A stretch of 64,000 bases of DNA from Bradyrhizobium sp. 132 (GCF_023074185.1 NZ_JADPKY010000173.1:36336-100335), one strand, 5' to 3'; positions 9,943-18,945 are shown, counted from the stretch's first letter. The notes: a model not told the origin generated them from the letters alone. Numbers and translations are program-made.

Positions 9943-10662
9943 ATGGCGACCGTCAAGGAATTGAAGGCGACCGCACGTCCGAAGAGCGGCAAGGGGGCCG
10001 CCCGGGCTGAGCGTCGCGCCGGGAGAGTGCCCGGAGTGATCTATGGCAACAACCAGCCCCCGCTGACGATCTCGATCGAAGATCGCGAACTGCGCACGCG
10101 CATCCTTGCCGGCCGGTTCCTGACCACGCTGGTCGACATCGACCTCGAGGGCAACAAGCACCGCGTGATTCCGCGCGACTACCACCTCGATCCGGTCAAG
10201 GACTTCCCGATCCACGTCGACTTCATGCGGCTCGGCGAAGGCGCCACCATCCGCATCAGCGTTCCCTTGCATGTGGTGAAGGCTGAAGGTTCGCCCGGCG
10301 TGAAGCGCGGCGGCGCCGTGAACATCGTTGCGCATGCGATCGAGCTCGAGTGCGGTGTGGAGAACATCCCGCAGTTCATCGAGGTTGATGTCGGTTCGCT
10401 CGAAATCGGCCACTCGCTGCATCTCTCCGACATCAAGCTGCCGGCCGGTGTGAAGGCGCTGACCTCGGAGGACGCGACCCTTGTGACCATCGTGCCGCCG
10501 TCCGGCTACGCCGAAGAGCAGAAGGCTGCGGCTGCTGCTCCGGCTGCGGGTGCTGCTGCTCCGGCGGCCGGTGCTGCCGCTCCTGCTGCGGGTGCTGCTC
10601 CGGCAGCGGCTGCCAAAGCTCCCGCTGCCAAGGCTCCCGCCGGCGGCGACAAGAAGAAGTAA
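9943..10662 (+). CDS. rplY: 50S ribosomal protein L25/general stress protein Ctc
   Basis: A 239-residue L25/TL5/CTC protein that binds 5S rRNA. The L25 domain spans the first 95 residues (RPKSGKGAARAERRAGRVPG; IPRDYHLDPVKDFPIHVDFM) and the TL5/CTC beta domain runs to about 190. The last 45 residues are an Ala/Pro low-complexity tail ending in GGDKKK, commonly seen in alphaproteobacterial forms. The ATG at 9943 (MATVKEL) is the family start. It is followed by pth and ychF on the same strand, a conserved gene order. Confidence 0.96.
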   Translation: MATVKELKATARPKSGKGAARAERRAGRVPGVIYGNNQPPLTISIEDRELRTRILAGRFLTTLVDIDLEGNKHRVIPRDYHLDPVKDFPIHVDFMRLGEGATIRISVPLHVVKAEGSPGVKRGGAVNIVAHAIELECGVENIPQFIEVDVGSLEIGHSLHLSDIKLPAGVKALTSEDATLVTIVPPSGYAEEQKAAAAAPAAGAAAPAAGAAAPAAGAAPAAAAKAPAAKAPAGGDKKK

Positions 10663-10673
10663 TCTCTCAAAGC

Positions 10674-10700
10674 CGGCGCGCGGTCTCTGATCGCGCGCCG
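10674..10700 (+). terminator. GC-rich hairpin between rplY and pth
   Basis: CGGCGCGCG pairs with CGCGCGCCG around a nine-base loop, 12 bases after the rplY stop. There is no T-run, so it is unlikely to be a full intrinsic terminator. It may instead mark an mRNA processing or 3'-end stability point in the rplY-pth-ychF transcript. Confidence 0.4.
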
Positions 10701-10720
10701 AGCGAGGGGCGCGCCGCGTC

Positions 10721-11326
10721 ATGCGACTCTTTGTTGGGCTCGGCAATCCCGGCCCGAAATTCGCACGTAACCGGCACAATGTCGGCTTCATGGCCGTCGA
10801 CGAGATCGCGCGGCGTCACGGTTTCGCGCCATGGCGCCGCAGGTTTCAAGGCGAGACCTCGGAAGGCACGCTCGGTACTGAGCGCGTGATCCTGCTCAAG
10901 CCGGCGACTTACATGAACGATTCCGGCCGCAGCGTTCAGGAAGCGGCAAGCTTCTTCAAGATCGCACCGGGCGACGTCACCGTATTCCATGACGAGCTCG
11001 AACTGCCGCCGGGCAAGGTGCGGGTGAAGGTCGGCGGCGGCATCGCCGGCCACAACGGCCTGCGCTCGATCTCGGCGCATATCGGCAACGAGTACCGCCG
11101 GGTGCGGCTCGGCATCGGTCATCCCGGCGTCAAGGAACTGGTGCACGGCCACGTGCTGTCGGACTTCGCCAAGGCCGACAACGACTGGGTGGCGACGCTC
11201 TGCGACGCGGTGGCCGAGCACGCGGCACTGGTTGCCAAAGGCACGGACGCGACCTTCGCCAACAGGGTGCATCTCGCCATGCAGGCGAAGGGATTTTTGA
11301 CCAAGGACGACAACGGCAAGGAATAA
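10721..11326 (+). CDS. pth: Peptidyl-tRNA hydrolase
   Basis: Releases tRNA from prematurely dropped peptidyl-tRNA. The 201-residue protein has the family signature GLGNPGPKFARNRHNVGF with catalytic His19, LLKPATYMNDSGRSV and FHDELELPPGKVRVK followed by GGGIAGHNGLRS. It lies 58 bases after rplY and five bases before ychF, so the three genes probably share a transcript. Confidence 0.97.
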   Translation: MRLFVGLGNPGPKFARNRHNVGFMAVDEIARRHGFAPWRRRFQGETSEGTLGTERVILLKPATYMNDSGRSVQEAASFFKIAPGDVTVFHDELELPPGKVRVKVGGGIAGHNGLRSISAHIGNEYRRVRLGIGHPGVKELVHGHVLSDFAKADNDWVATLCDAVAEHAALVAKGTDATFANRVHLAMQAKGFLTKDDNGKE

Positions 11327-11331
11327 CGCTC

Positions 11332-12429
11332 GTGGGATTTAAATGCGGGATCGTCGGATTGCCCAATGTCGGCAAATCGACCTTGTTCAATGCGCTGACC
11401 GAGACGGCCGCGGCGCAGGCGGCGAACTATCCGTTCTGCACGATCGAGCCGAATGTCGGCGAGGTCGCGGTGCCGGATCCGCGGCTCGACAAGCTGTCGG
11501 CGATCGCCAAATCGGCGCAGATCATCCCGACCCGGCTGACCTTCGTCGACATCGCCGGCCTCGTGCGCGGTGCGTCCAAGGGTGAAGGCCTCGGCAATCA
11601 ATTCCTGGCCACCATCCGCGAGGTCGACGCCGTCGCGCATGTCGTGCGCTGCTTTGAAGATTCCGACATCACCCATGTCGAAGGCAAGATCGCCCCGCTC
11701 GCCGACATCGAGACCATCGAGACCGAGCTGATGCTCGCCGATCTCGACAGCCTCGAGAAGCGCGTCGACAACCTCTCCAAGAAGGCCAAGGGCAACGACA
11801 AGGACGCCAAGGAGCAGCTCGACCTCGTCAATCGCACGCTGGTGCTGCTGCGCGAGGGCAAGCCCGCGCGCCTCGTCGAGCGCAAGGCGGAGGAGGAGCG
11901 CGCTTTCGGGATGCTCGGCCTGCTGTCGTCCAAGCCTGTGCTCTACGTTTGCAACGTCGAGGAAGGCTCGGCCGCGACCGGCAATTCGTTCTCGAAGGCG
12001 GTGCAGGAGCAGGCTGCCAAGGAAGGCGCCATTGCCGTCGTCATCTCGGCAAAAATCGAATCCGAGGTCGCCACCATTTCACGTGACGAACGCGCCGACT
12101 TCCTGGAGACGCTGGGTCTCGAAGAGGCCGGCCTCGATCGCCTGATCCGCGCCGGCTATACGCTGCTCGACCTCATCACCTATTTCACGGTGGGCCCGAA
12201 GGAAGCGCGCGCCTGGACCATCTATCGCGGCACCAAGGCGCCGGGTGCGGCCGGTGTGATCCACACCGACTTCGAGAAGGGTTTTATCCGCGCCGAGACC
12301 ATTGCGTATGAGGACTATGTCGCGCTCAACGGCGAAGCCGGTGCCCGCGATGCCGGCAAGCTGCGCCTCGAAGGCAAGGAATACGTCGTCGCCGACGGCG
12401 ACGTGATGCATTTCAGGTTTAATACGTAA
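11332..12429 (+). CDS. ychF: Redox-regulated ATPase YchF (Obg family)
   Basis: A 365-residue P-loop protein that prefers ATP over GTP and associates with ribosomes. The Walker A motif GLPNVGKST lies at residues 9-17, followed by DIAGLVRGASKGEGLGNQFL, a coiled-coil insertion and a C-terminal TGS domain ending in DGDVMHFRFNT. Translation starts at a GTG, fixed by the conserved MGFKCGIVGLPN N-terminus. It is coupled closely to pth. Confidence 0.96.
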   Translation: MGFKCGIVGLPNVGKSTLFNALTETAAAQAANYPFCTIEPNVGEVAVPDPRLDKLSAIAKSAQIIPTRLTFVDIAGLVRGASKGEGLGNQFLATIREVDAVAHVVRCFEDSDITHVEGKIAPLADIETIETELMLADLDSLEKRVDNLSKKAKGNDKDAKEQLDLVNRTLVLLREGKPARLVERKAEEERAFGMLGLLSSKPVLYVCNVEEGSAATGNSFSKAVQEQAAKEGAIAVVISAKIESEVATISRDERADFLETLGLEEAGLDRLIRAGYTLLDLITYFTVGPKEARAWTIYRGTKAPGAAGVIHTDFEKGFIRAETIAYEDYVALNGEAGARDAGKLRLEGKEYVVADGDVMHFRFNT

Positions 12430-12442
12430 GATTCTGGAGTTC

Positions 12443-12571
12443 GTGCCCCGGACGCAGCGCAGCGCTTCTTCAGCGGAACGCTGCAGAGCCGGGGCCCAGG
12501 AGTCTCGATTGGAGATGCATGGGTCGCGGCTCTGCGTCGCGTCATTTCATGCCGCGCCGCGTCCGGGACAC
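12443..12571. repeat. Palindromic intergenic repeat
   Basis: GTGCCCCGGACGC (12443-12455) pairs with GCGTCCGGGACAC (12559-12571), allowing one bulge. An inner GCAGAGCC / GGCTCTGC pair is also present. It lies between the convergent ychF and DUF4282 genes. CCGGAATG-type relatives occur at 28790-28826. Confidence 0.7.
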
Positions 12572-12578
12572 GGAAGCC

Positions 12579-12875
12579 CTACCGCAATCCGCCGCCCTGG
12601 TCCCGTATCGCGCCGAGATGCTCGTTGATGCGGAATATGATCAGGATCAGCTCCGCGACGATGCGCGAGAACACGATGCCGACGACCACGCTCGCGATCG
12701 ACGACAGCAGCATCAGGAAACCGCCGAACGGGCTGATCGCCATCATCGCGAGGCCGGAGAAGATGCCGGAGAGGCCGAACAGGCAGATCAGCGCGATCAC
12801 CAGCCAGTAAAAGGTCTTGATGATCGTCGGCGTGATAAAGCGGTCCCATTGAAACAGGTCGCTGAATGAAAACAT
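12579..12875 (-). CDS. DUF4282 membrane protein
   Basis: A 98-residue protein beginning MFSFSDLFQWDRFITPTIIK, with two hydrophobic helices (WLVIALICLFGLSGIFSGLA and LLSSIASVVVGIVFSRIVAE) and a polar end IIFRINEHLGAIRD. This is the usual layout of DUF4282, whose function is unknown. The start is fixed by a GGGGGAAAAAG ribosome-binding site just upstream; the frame stays open further but without family similarity. Confidence 0.85.
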   Translation of the reverse strand: MFSFSDLFQWDRFITPTIIKTFYWLVIALICLFGLSGIFSGLAMMAISPFGGFLMLLSSIASVVVGIVFSRIVAELILIIFRINEHLGAIRDQGGGLR

Positions 12876-13032
12876 CTTTTTCCCCCGGGCGAATCGCGCC
12901 CCCGCCGCGTCAATTGACCAAAAGGCGGGTCCGGCCCGACTCGTCGAATGTAGCACGAGCCATGCGGGCCGGCGGGTTGAGATTGCCGCAAAGTGCGGCC
13001 ACAATCTGTCATTCCCTCAAAGCTTTCCCAAG

Positions 13033-13485
13033 ATGACCCTGACCTTCGAAGATTTTCCGCCCGGCCGGTTCGGAACATTCGGCCCGCGCCATGTCACCCG
13101 TGACGAGATCCTGGCTTTCGCCGCCGAGTTCGATCCGCAGCCGATGCACCTCGATGAGGACGCGGCCAGCAAGAGCATGCTGCGCGGCTTGTCCGGCTCG
13201 GGCTGGCACCTCTGTTCGCTGATGATGCGAATGATGGCCGACGGCTTTATCACTCGCGCCGCCTCGCTGGGTTCGCCCGGCGTGGACGAGGTGCGTTGGC
13301 TGTCGCCGCTGAGACCTGGCGACGACCTCATGCTCGACGTCGACGTGCTGGAAGCGCGTACCTCGAAGAGCCGCCCCGAGCTCGGCATCGTCAAGTTCAA
13401 ATGCACCGTGCGTAACGCGGCGGGGCAGGCGCTGTGTGAGATGACCTCGCCGATCCTGATCAAGCGGCGCGAAGGGGCGGTTTGA
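13033..13485 (+). CDS. MaoC-like hotdog dehydratase, first of a pair
   Basis: A 150-residue single-hotdog protein with the enoyl-hydratase-like segment FAAEFDPQPMHLDEDAA, where Asp and His are the catalytic pair, and LRGLSGSGWHLCSLMMRMM. MaoC proteins hydrate enoyl-CoA or related thioesters. Its stop overlaps the start of a second MaoC gene by one base (TGATG), so the two are translated together and may form a heteromer. Confidence 0.88.
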   Translation: MTLTFEDFPPGRFGTFGPRHVTRDEILAFAAEFDPQPMHLDEDAASKSMLRGLSGSGWHLCSLMMRMMADGFITRAASLGSPGVDEVRWLSPLRPGDDLMLDVDVLEARTSKSRPELGIVKFKCTVRNAAGQALCEMTSPILIKRREGAV

Positions 13486-13967
13486 TGCGGTTCTTCGAGG
13501 ACATCGAGATCGGCCATCGTCGCGAGATCGGCGCCTACAATTTCACGGCGGACTCCATCAAGGCGTTCGCCGCGAAGTTCGATCCGCAGCGTTTTCACCT
13601 CGACGAGGAGGAGGGCAAGAACTCGCTGTTCGGCGGGCTCGCGGCCTCGGGCTGGCATGTCGGCTCCGCCTGCATGAGCCTGCTTGTCGCGGACGGCCAG
13701 CGTTTGGCGCGTGAGGCCGCTTCGCGCGGCGAGCAGATCGCGGTGTGGGGCCCGTCGCCGGGCTTTCGCGATCTGCGCTGGATCCGGCCGGTGCTCGCCG
13801 GTGACACCGTCGCTTACGCCAACGTCGTCATCGACAAGCGCAGCTCCGCCTCGCGTCCCGGCTGGGGCATCTTGACCGCCCGCACCACCGGCACCAACCA
13901 GCGCGGCGAGGAAGTCTACGCCATCACCGCCAGCGCCTTCGTGCCGATGCGCGTGCAGGGCGGTTAG
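13485..13967 (+). CDS. MaoC-like hotdog dehydratase, second of a pair
   Basis: A 160-residue paralogue of the preceding gene. The matching segment is FAAKFDPQRFHLDEEEG, and GGLAASGWHVGSACMSLLV aligns with the same region of the first copy. The ATG at 13485 shares its A with the preceding stop. Both copies keep the Asp/His pair, so neither looks like a catalytically dead partner. The substrate is unknown. Confidence 0.88.
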   Translation: MRFFEDIEIGHRREIGAYNFTADSIKAFAAKFDPQRFHLDEEEGKNSLFGGLAASGWHVGSACMSLLVADGQRLAREAASRGEQIAVWGPSPGFRDLRWIRPVLAGDTVAYANVVIDKRSSASRPGWGILTARTTGTNQRGEEVYAITASAFVPMRVQGG

Positions 13968-14166
13968 ATTCGTTCCAGGATGAACGGCGAAAACAGCGTG
14001 CGAGTGTTGCTCCCGCGCTATGGACGCGATTCCGGGTGGCTGCCATAAGCCTGCGCAACATGGTTTTCCCGCGAAGCAGTTGGCGGAACCATCGAGTTGC
14101 TAACCAATTATGAACCTGTCGCTGTCTATTTGATCGATCTGGGCAGAGTACAGGGGACAGAGGACC

Positions 14167-14313
14167 ATGGCAGACCGCGGCGCACTCAAGCTGGTCGGAT
14201 TCATCTTTGCTACCGCGACGCTGGCCGTGATGCTGGTCGCCGGCATGGTGGTGAAGGGCTATGCCGATGGCGGCTACACCCTGGAAGCCTCGAGCGTCGA
14301 CGCGAGCCGTTAA
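14167..14313 (+). CDS. Small membrane protein, 48 residues
   Basis: The short frame begins MADRGALKLVGFIFATATLA, continues as a hydrophobic helix and ends SVDASR. A single transmembrane segment spans roughly residues 8-30. The ATG follows AGAGGACC. The coding pattern is convincing, although the family is unknown to me. The stop codon overlaps a TTAA-N7-TTAA sequence. Confidence 0.6.
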   Translation: MADRGALKLVGFIFATATLAVMLVAGMVVKGYADGGYTLEASSVDASR

Positions 14314-14353
14314 GAGTTCGTTAACTCCGCGGGCCGCAACGCGGCCTCCGCCT

Positions 14354-14491
14354 TCAGCGGCTATAGACGAACGCCAATATGGCGATCGCAACCGCCAGCA
14401 ATCCGACAAAACGAAGCATGATCGTGCCGAACTGGTTCGGCGCGGGCCGCAACGGTATCGGGTCCGTGTTGTCGGGCCGAATGCTTTCCAT
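14354..14491 (-). CDS. Small membrane protein, 45 residues
   Basis: The frame begins MESIRPDNTDPIPLRPAPNQ, a polar proline-rich head, followed by one hydrophobic helix LRFVGLLAVAIAILAFVYSR to the end. GGGGGAA lies seven bases before the ATG. It is convergent with the 48-residue protein, and both look like single-span inner-membrane proteins of unknown role. Confidence 0.6.
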   Translation of the reverse strand: MESIRPDNTDPIPLRPAPNQFGTIMLRFVGLLAVAIAILAFVYSR

Positions 14492-14642
14492 GAAATTCCC
14501 CCGGCCCGGCCGCAGGGTGCGGGCGCTCGGCATTGGTCGCCAGGGAGAGGTGGAAAGTTCAAATCGGGGAACGAGACCCCACGAATCAAAACCGCCACGT
14601 CCGTTTCGGAACGCGGCGGCTGGTGATGCGTGATGCCAGCGA

Positions 14643-15065
14643 TCAGCTGTTGCGCAGGCCGTCGGCGGCGCGCTTCCACTGCGAGACGTTGTCGGCGATC
14701 ATGCGGGTCGACTTCATCGCAGCCTGGCTGAGCTGGGCGTAGCCGGAGATCTCGCGCTGGACGCGCTGGCCTTCGGCGTGGAGCAGGTCGCGCAGGCTCT
14801 CGAGCTCGGAGATCAAATTCTCGATCTCGGCGAGCGAGGTGCCGGCGACGCGCTGGATCAGCGAATTGACGTTGGTGACGGTGGCCTCCGCGCTCGGATC
14901 GAGCGGCGGCGCGTCCGTGGCGGTCGCTGCCGGACGGCGCAGATAGGCGATGTCATTGCGGACGAAGTCACGGATGCCGGCTTCGACTTCCGTCACTGCG
15001 GCGAGGTTGGTGTCGATGGTCTCGGTCTCGGTGGTTTCGGTCTTTTCCGGACGCATGGCGTTCAT
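14643..15065 (-). CDS. Conserved hypothetical protein with helical C-terminus
   Basis: A 140-residue soluble protein without signal peptide or cysteines. The N-terminus is Thr/Glu-rich (PEKTETTETETIDTN). The C-terminal half is predicted helical with heptad-like spacing (AEIENLISELESLRDLLHAE; GYAQLSQAAMKSTRMIADNV), which suggests self-association. AGGGGAATA precedes the ATG. I do not recognise the family. Confidence 0.65.
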   Translation of the reverse strand: MNAMRPEKTETTETETIDTNLAAVTEVEAGIRDFVRNDIAYLRRPAATATDAPPLDPSAEATVTNVNSLIQRVAGTSLAEIENLISELESLRDLLHAEGQRVQREISGYAQLSQAAMKSTRMIADNVSQWKRAADGLRNS

Positions 15066-15258
15066 CGTTATTCCCCTGTTCGCGTTGAGCGCAGCGCGAG
15101 TGTCCCCCGCACGACGACGTCGGTCAGTGGACTAGGGCGTCGGATTTTGGCGGCAACTTGGCCGAGGTGCGGCAAGGGTGGTCCATTCGGGGGTTTTGCC
15201 GTGGCGTATGGTTACGAGAGTCTGAACGCCGCTCGCGGGGAGGGATCCGGGCGCTCAG

Positions 15259-16164
15259 CTACCAGCTCTTCTTGAAACCCGCCGTCAGGCTCTTGTTGAT
15301 CGCCCCTTGCGAGGTCTCGCCGACCGAGCCGGAGACGGTGACGTTGTCGAACAGCTTTTGCTCGGCGCCGACCTTGCGCAGCCATTTGTCGTCGGTGGTC
15401 GACAGCGACTGGCCCGCGGTGATGCTGGTGCCGGTGTCGATGATGGTGACCTTGGCCGACTGGTCGGTCTCGTAATTGCGCGTGATGTGGCCGCCGACGC
15501 CGGGCAGCGCCGTGGTGCCCTGCTGGTTGACGCTGTAGCCGTTCTGGAGCGTCAGCGACGTGTCGTTCGACAGCGGCACCGACTTGGTCAGCGACGCCCC
15601 GAGCTTGCTCTGTTCGGCGCCGGGGTCGACGCGGGCTTCCACCGCGGTCTTGTCCCAGATCGCGCCCGCGCCCGGCGCGGTCGCGGCCGCCCAGGCGCTC
15701 CCGGATGACTGAGGGACGCTGCCGCCATTGGTGGCCTTCTGTGCCAGGAGCTCGGACATCGTCCGCGGCTCGTTCGTCACCGTCATGTCGGCGCCGATAC
15801 GGGCGTCCCAGAACGAGGACACCGACTGCTTCACCGTCACCGCCGAGGAGCCGTTGGCGTTGGCGTTCGTCGCCCAGTTCAGCCCGTCCTTGGCGGCGGC
15901 CTGCGCGCGCTTCTTGGCGGCAATGATGTCGTTGAGCGTGCCGGCGTCGATCGCGAGCTGGCCCCAGTCGAGCTTGTCGATGTCGATACCGCGGAGCACG
16001 TCGGGGTCGTTGACGTCGGGAGCCTCGGCCGCCTCGGCATCCTCGTCGGGCACTGCGGCCGTGGGCAGAATGATCTGCGCCGAAACCGTCAGCACCGATC
16101 CCAAAATGAACGCAGCCGCCAGCACCGGCAGCCTGGTCCAGCCAAAACCTGTCGCGAATTCCAT
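15259..16164 (-). CDS. Hypothetical exported protein
   Basis: A 301-residue protein with an N-terminal hydrophobic segment (LPVLAAAFILGSVLTVSAQI) that looks like a signal peptide or anchor. After an acidic linker (PDEDAEAAEAPDVNDPD), the C-terminal half alternates polar and hydrophobic residues (TSLTLQNGYSVNQQG; TVSGSVGETSQGAINKS) and ends in FKKSW, a terminal aromatic as in outer-membrane proteins. A surface or periplasmic location is likely. The function is unknown. Confidence 0.7.
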   Translation of the reverse strand: MEFATGFGWTRLPVLAAAFILGSVLTVSAQIILPTAAVPDEDAEAAEAPDVNDPDVLRGIDIDKLDWGQLAIDAGTLNDIIAAKKRAQAAAKDGLNWATNANANGSSAVTVKQSVSSFWDARIGADMTVTNEPRTMSELLAQKATNGGSVPQSSGSAWAAATAPGAGAIWDKTAVEARVDPGAEQSKLGASLTKSVPLSNDTSLTLQNGYSVNQQGTTALPGVGGHITRNYETDQSAKVTIIDTGTSITAGQSLSTTDDKWLRKVGAEQKLFDNVTVSGSVGETSQGAINKSLTAGFKKSW

Positions 16165-16378
16165 AGTCCTGCCCGTCAGCCCGGTTCGCGCTCAGAATGC
16201 GGAACCATCATTGCGAAATTGTGGCGGTTCCATCAACCGCGAACCAACGGGCCGCGCGAAAGGCGCGCGCCCGATGACGAGCTTCTCCACGATTGCATCC
16301 GGCGGGGCTGGAGGCCAGGACGCATCGCGGGGAGCATCAGCCATCGGTCCCGAACAGCGGGGCCCGTTGGTGTCCCTT

Positions 16379-16819
16379 TCAGCCGACGCTGGTCATCTTC
16401 GGCAGATGAATGGCGCGGCCGAGTGCCTGCTCGACCAAATCAAACGTGTCGATCAGCACGCGCATGCTGGTGAGCTTGCCCGCCCTGAATTGGGCGAACT
16501 GCGCGACCCGCAAGCTGATCGGCTTGCTGGAATCCAGCGCGGTCAGCGAATAGCGCAGCATCGAGGCCGCGGAATCGACGCCGAGCATGATGCTCTCGCG
16601 GTCGAAGCGGCGGACCTGGAAATTGTCAGCGAGCTGGCGGATGACCTCGAGCACGGCGTCCTTGCCCTGGCGTGCGCCGAGGAACGGAAACATGTCGATC
16701 GGGCCGTACAGTGCCCATTCGACGTCCTCGTCGATCAGGGCCCCGATGTCCTCGAAATGCCGGTCGTTGATCGCGCGGTGTAACGCACGCGAGAAACGCC
16801 AGAGACTGTGCTCTGTCAT
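16379..16819 (-). CDS. NTF2/SnoaL-like protein, copy A
   Basis: A 146-residue cone-fold protein: an N-terminal helix pair (FSRALHRAINDRHFEDIGAL), then DEDVEWALYGPIDMFPFLGA, and strands ending in FRAGKLTSMRVLIDTFDLVE. The fold serves many small-molecule isomerases and hydrolases, so no substrate can be named. It resembles the gene at 17033-17485, which shares the ends LID/IDSFDLV and the P-x-D-x-x-P-hydrophobic segment. The start at 16819 gives the family length. Confidence 0.8.
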   Translation of the reverse strand: MTEHSLWRFSRALHRAINDRHFEDIGALIDEDVEWALYGPIDMFPFLGARQGKDAVLEVIRQLADNFQVRRFDRESIMLGVDSAASMLRYSLTALDSSKPISLRVAQFAQFRAGKLTSMRVLIDTFDLVEQALGRAIHLPKMTSVG

Positions 16820-17032
16820 TTTGGGCAGTCCTGAAGCTGGCTTGCGAAAAACAAAAACCACCCCATGCGCACAGGAAAGATGCCGCGGGGTCGCTCTACT
16901 CATTTGTATACGAACAAAATACGCCGTTTCGGCCAAAACGCAATTCACGTTTTCGCAATGCACAATTGATCCTGGTTTGCGGGATTTGGAGTAGACCCCG
17001 TAGTTTACCGGTCCGGCCGGTCGGAGAGAGAA

Positions 17033-17485
17033 CTACGCCCCGTCCACCCGATCGCCCACGATCAGCGGGCCGATCTCACGTTCCAGCACCTGCTGCACCA
17101 GGTCGAAGGAATCGATGATCTCCCGGATCTGCGCCACCTGGCCGTTGCGGAAAGTGTAGAACACGGCCATGTCGACCTGAATGATGCGGTCGTTGCTGCG
17201 TTTCCTGAAGAACACGCGCAAATAGGCCGCGACCGTGTCGCCTTCGGCGACGATCTGCGGCACCTCGTAGCGGATATCGGCGTATCGCTCCTGCACGGTG
17301 CGCCAGAATTCGCCAAGCTCCTTCTTGCCATGGCAGGGACCCATGTGCGGCAGCACGTCGATCGGCGCGTGGGTAAGAAAGTCGACGTTGTCGGTGCAGC
17401 ACGACAGCGCGGCCTGGAGATCGCTGCCGGCGATGGCATCGAGCAGATGCAGCACGCGCTGCCGATTGAGCGTCTCGACTGTCAT
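17033..17485 (-). CDS. NTF2/SnoaL-like protein, copy B
   Basis: A 150-residue cone-fold protein with helix LLDAIAGSDLQAALSCCTDN, then HAPIDVLPHMGPCHGKKELGEF and the C-terminal FRNGQVAQIREIIDSFDLVQ. It is a paralogue of the gene 214 bases downstream on the same strand, probably from tandem duplication. The ATG begins MTVETLNRQ. No catalytic assignment is possible from sequence. Confidence 0.8.
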   Translation of the reverse strand: MTVETLNRQRVLHLLDAIAGSDLQAALSCCTDNVDFLTHAPIDVLPHMGPCHGKKELGEFWRTVQERYADIRYEVPQIVAEGDTVAAYLRVFFRKRSNDRIIQVDMAVFYTFRNGQVAQIREIIDSFDLVQQVLEREIGPLIVGDRVDGA

Positions 17486-17782
17486 TCCGCCCGTCCCCCA
17501 TTGGCCGTGTGGAGTTTGCGCGCAAAGCTAACGCGCGGCCTCGGACACCGGCAATCCGCAACACCACTGTTGCAGATGATATGACGCGCAAGCGCAATGC
17601 CAGGTTCATGGCTGCAATTAGGGGTTGAGCGGCCTGGCGCCTGCACAAGTTCATACCGCGTTCGGCTGCATGGCGCGCGAAGCCTTGTACGAACGCACAA
17701 CACCATGAGGCCTCACGCTTATGGAACCGCGACGCGCCCGCGCTTGTTGAAAGGCCGACACCGCATTCGGAGACATCGATCC

Positions 17783-18025
17783 ATGAAATCCCTCGCCGCC
17801 ATCGCCGCCGCACTTCTCATGCTGGGAGCGACCTCCGCCGCCAACGCCAAGGGCTGCATCAAGGGCGCCGTCGTCGGTGGCGTTGCCGGCCATTATGCCG
17901 GCCATCACGGCGTCCTCGGCGCTGCCGCCGGTTGCCTCTACGGTCGCCACCACGCGAAAGAGCAGCAAGAGCAGGACAGGCAGCGGCAACAGCAGAGCCA
18001 CGTGAACGGGCAGGGGAAGCTGTAG
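17783..18025 (+). CDS. Small secreted glycine-zipper protein
   Basis: An 80-residue protein. MKSLAAIAAALLMLGATSAANA is a clear signal peptide. The mature part CIKGAVVGGVAGHYAGHHGV has small-residue spacing typical of glycine-zipper proteins that pack in or on membranes. The tail is Gln/Arg/His-rich. The start at 17783 is chosen because the signal peptide begins there. The function is unknown. Confidence 0.7.
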   Translation: MKSLAAIAAALLMLGATSAANAKGCIKGAVVGGVAGHYAGHHGVLGAAAGCLYGRHHAKEQQEQDRQRQQQSHVNGQGKL

Positions 18026-18194
18026 TCCCGTCATTTAGAGACAGCGACCCCGCCGCCGCATCGGCGGTCCATTCCCTCGCCCTGCTTGCGGGGCGAGGCG
18101 GAAAGCATCGCCCGCCGAACCCGCGTGACCCGTCTCACATCACGCCTCGGACAGCGCAGCTAACGTCGTTCCCATGTCATCAGGGAGACGTGCC

Positions 18195-18581
18195 ATGGCG
18201 GCCCTCGCCACCGTCAGAAAGTCCAGCCTGCACAACGCGCTCGAAGGCCTCGCGCTGACCGCGACGCTGCAGAGCTTCCCGACCTTCGCCGCCGCCGCCT
18301 TCCTGCTCAAGCTGGTCGGCAACCACGACCTCGTCGGCGATCCCGGCGTCGCCATCTTCGTCGCCATCGCCTCGCTCGCCCATGCACTGCTTGCGGTGAC
18401 CCTGGGGCCGAGCTTCCCGGCCTTGTTCAAGACCGTCTACGAGCCAAAGTTCTTCGAGGCCCATCTGTCGCTCGCCGACAAGATCACCGCGTGGCGCACC
18501 CAGCCGGTCGCCTCGCTCCAGCTCGTGACCATCGTGCTGCTGCTGTCGGTGATGGCGGTGGTGACGGCGAGCGTGGGGTGA
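18195..18581 (+). CDS. Hypothetical multi-helix membrane protein (first of a tandem pair)
   Basis: A 128-residue protein with three hydrophobic segments: around LQSFPTFAAAAFLLKLVG, VAIFVAIASLAHALLAVTLG and, at the C-terminus, LVTIVLLLSVMAVVTASVG. The ATG at 18195 follows AGGGAGACGTGCC. It is clearly homologous to the next frame (shared LEG.ALT..LQ.FP.FAAA; KI..WR), so the pair arose by duplication. The family is unknown to me. Confidence 0.7.
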   Translation: MAALATVRKSSLHNALEGLALTATLQSFPTFAAAAFLLKLVGNHDLVGDPGVAIFVAIASLAHALLAVTLGPSFPALFKTVYEPKFFEAHLSLADKITAWRTQPVASLQLVTIVLLLSVMAVVTASVG

Positions 18582-18588
18582 TCGCATC

Positions 18589-18945
18589 ATGCCCTTCATC
18601 ACCGCGTCGAAATCCGGCTCGCTCAACTGGCTCGAAGGCTTTGCGCTCACCACAATCCTACAGGGCTTCCCGATCTTCGCCGCCGCTTCACTGATGGTGA
18701 AGCTGCTAGGAGACTACCGCGGCAGCAGCCCCGTGCTCACCATTGCGTTGGCGTCGGTCTTCTACAGCATCTTCGCCGTCTCGGTCGGCTCGGTATTCCC
18801 GAGGCACTTCAAGAACGGCTATGAAGCGCAGTTCTTCGACGCCAGTCTGTCATTCTCCGAAAAAATCGCCCGCTGGCGTGCGACGTCGCTGTAACTCATG
18901 GCGTCAGTGCTGCTGCTGTCGCTGCTGGCGACGATCGCGGGGTGA
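18589..18945 (+). pseudogene. Tandem paralogue interrupted by an in-frame TAA
   Basis: The frame begins MPFITASKSGSLNWLEGFAL and aligns with the preceding gene, but stops after 101 residues at TAA (18892-18894). The same frame resumes immediately as LMASVLLLSLLATIAG and reaches a TGA at 18943-18945. The first copy reads SLQLVTIVLLLS where this one reads SL-stop-LMASVLLLS, so the stop replaces a glutamine codon (CAA to TAA). The final transmembrane segment is lost unless the stop is read through. A truncated but functional protein remains possible. Confidence 0.75.

Noticed and set aside
14310..14325. A perfect TTAA-N7-TTAAC sequence
   Set aside because: It overlaps the stop codon of one small gene and lies between convergent genes with no promoter role visible, so it is probably fortuitous.
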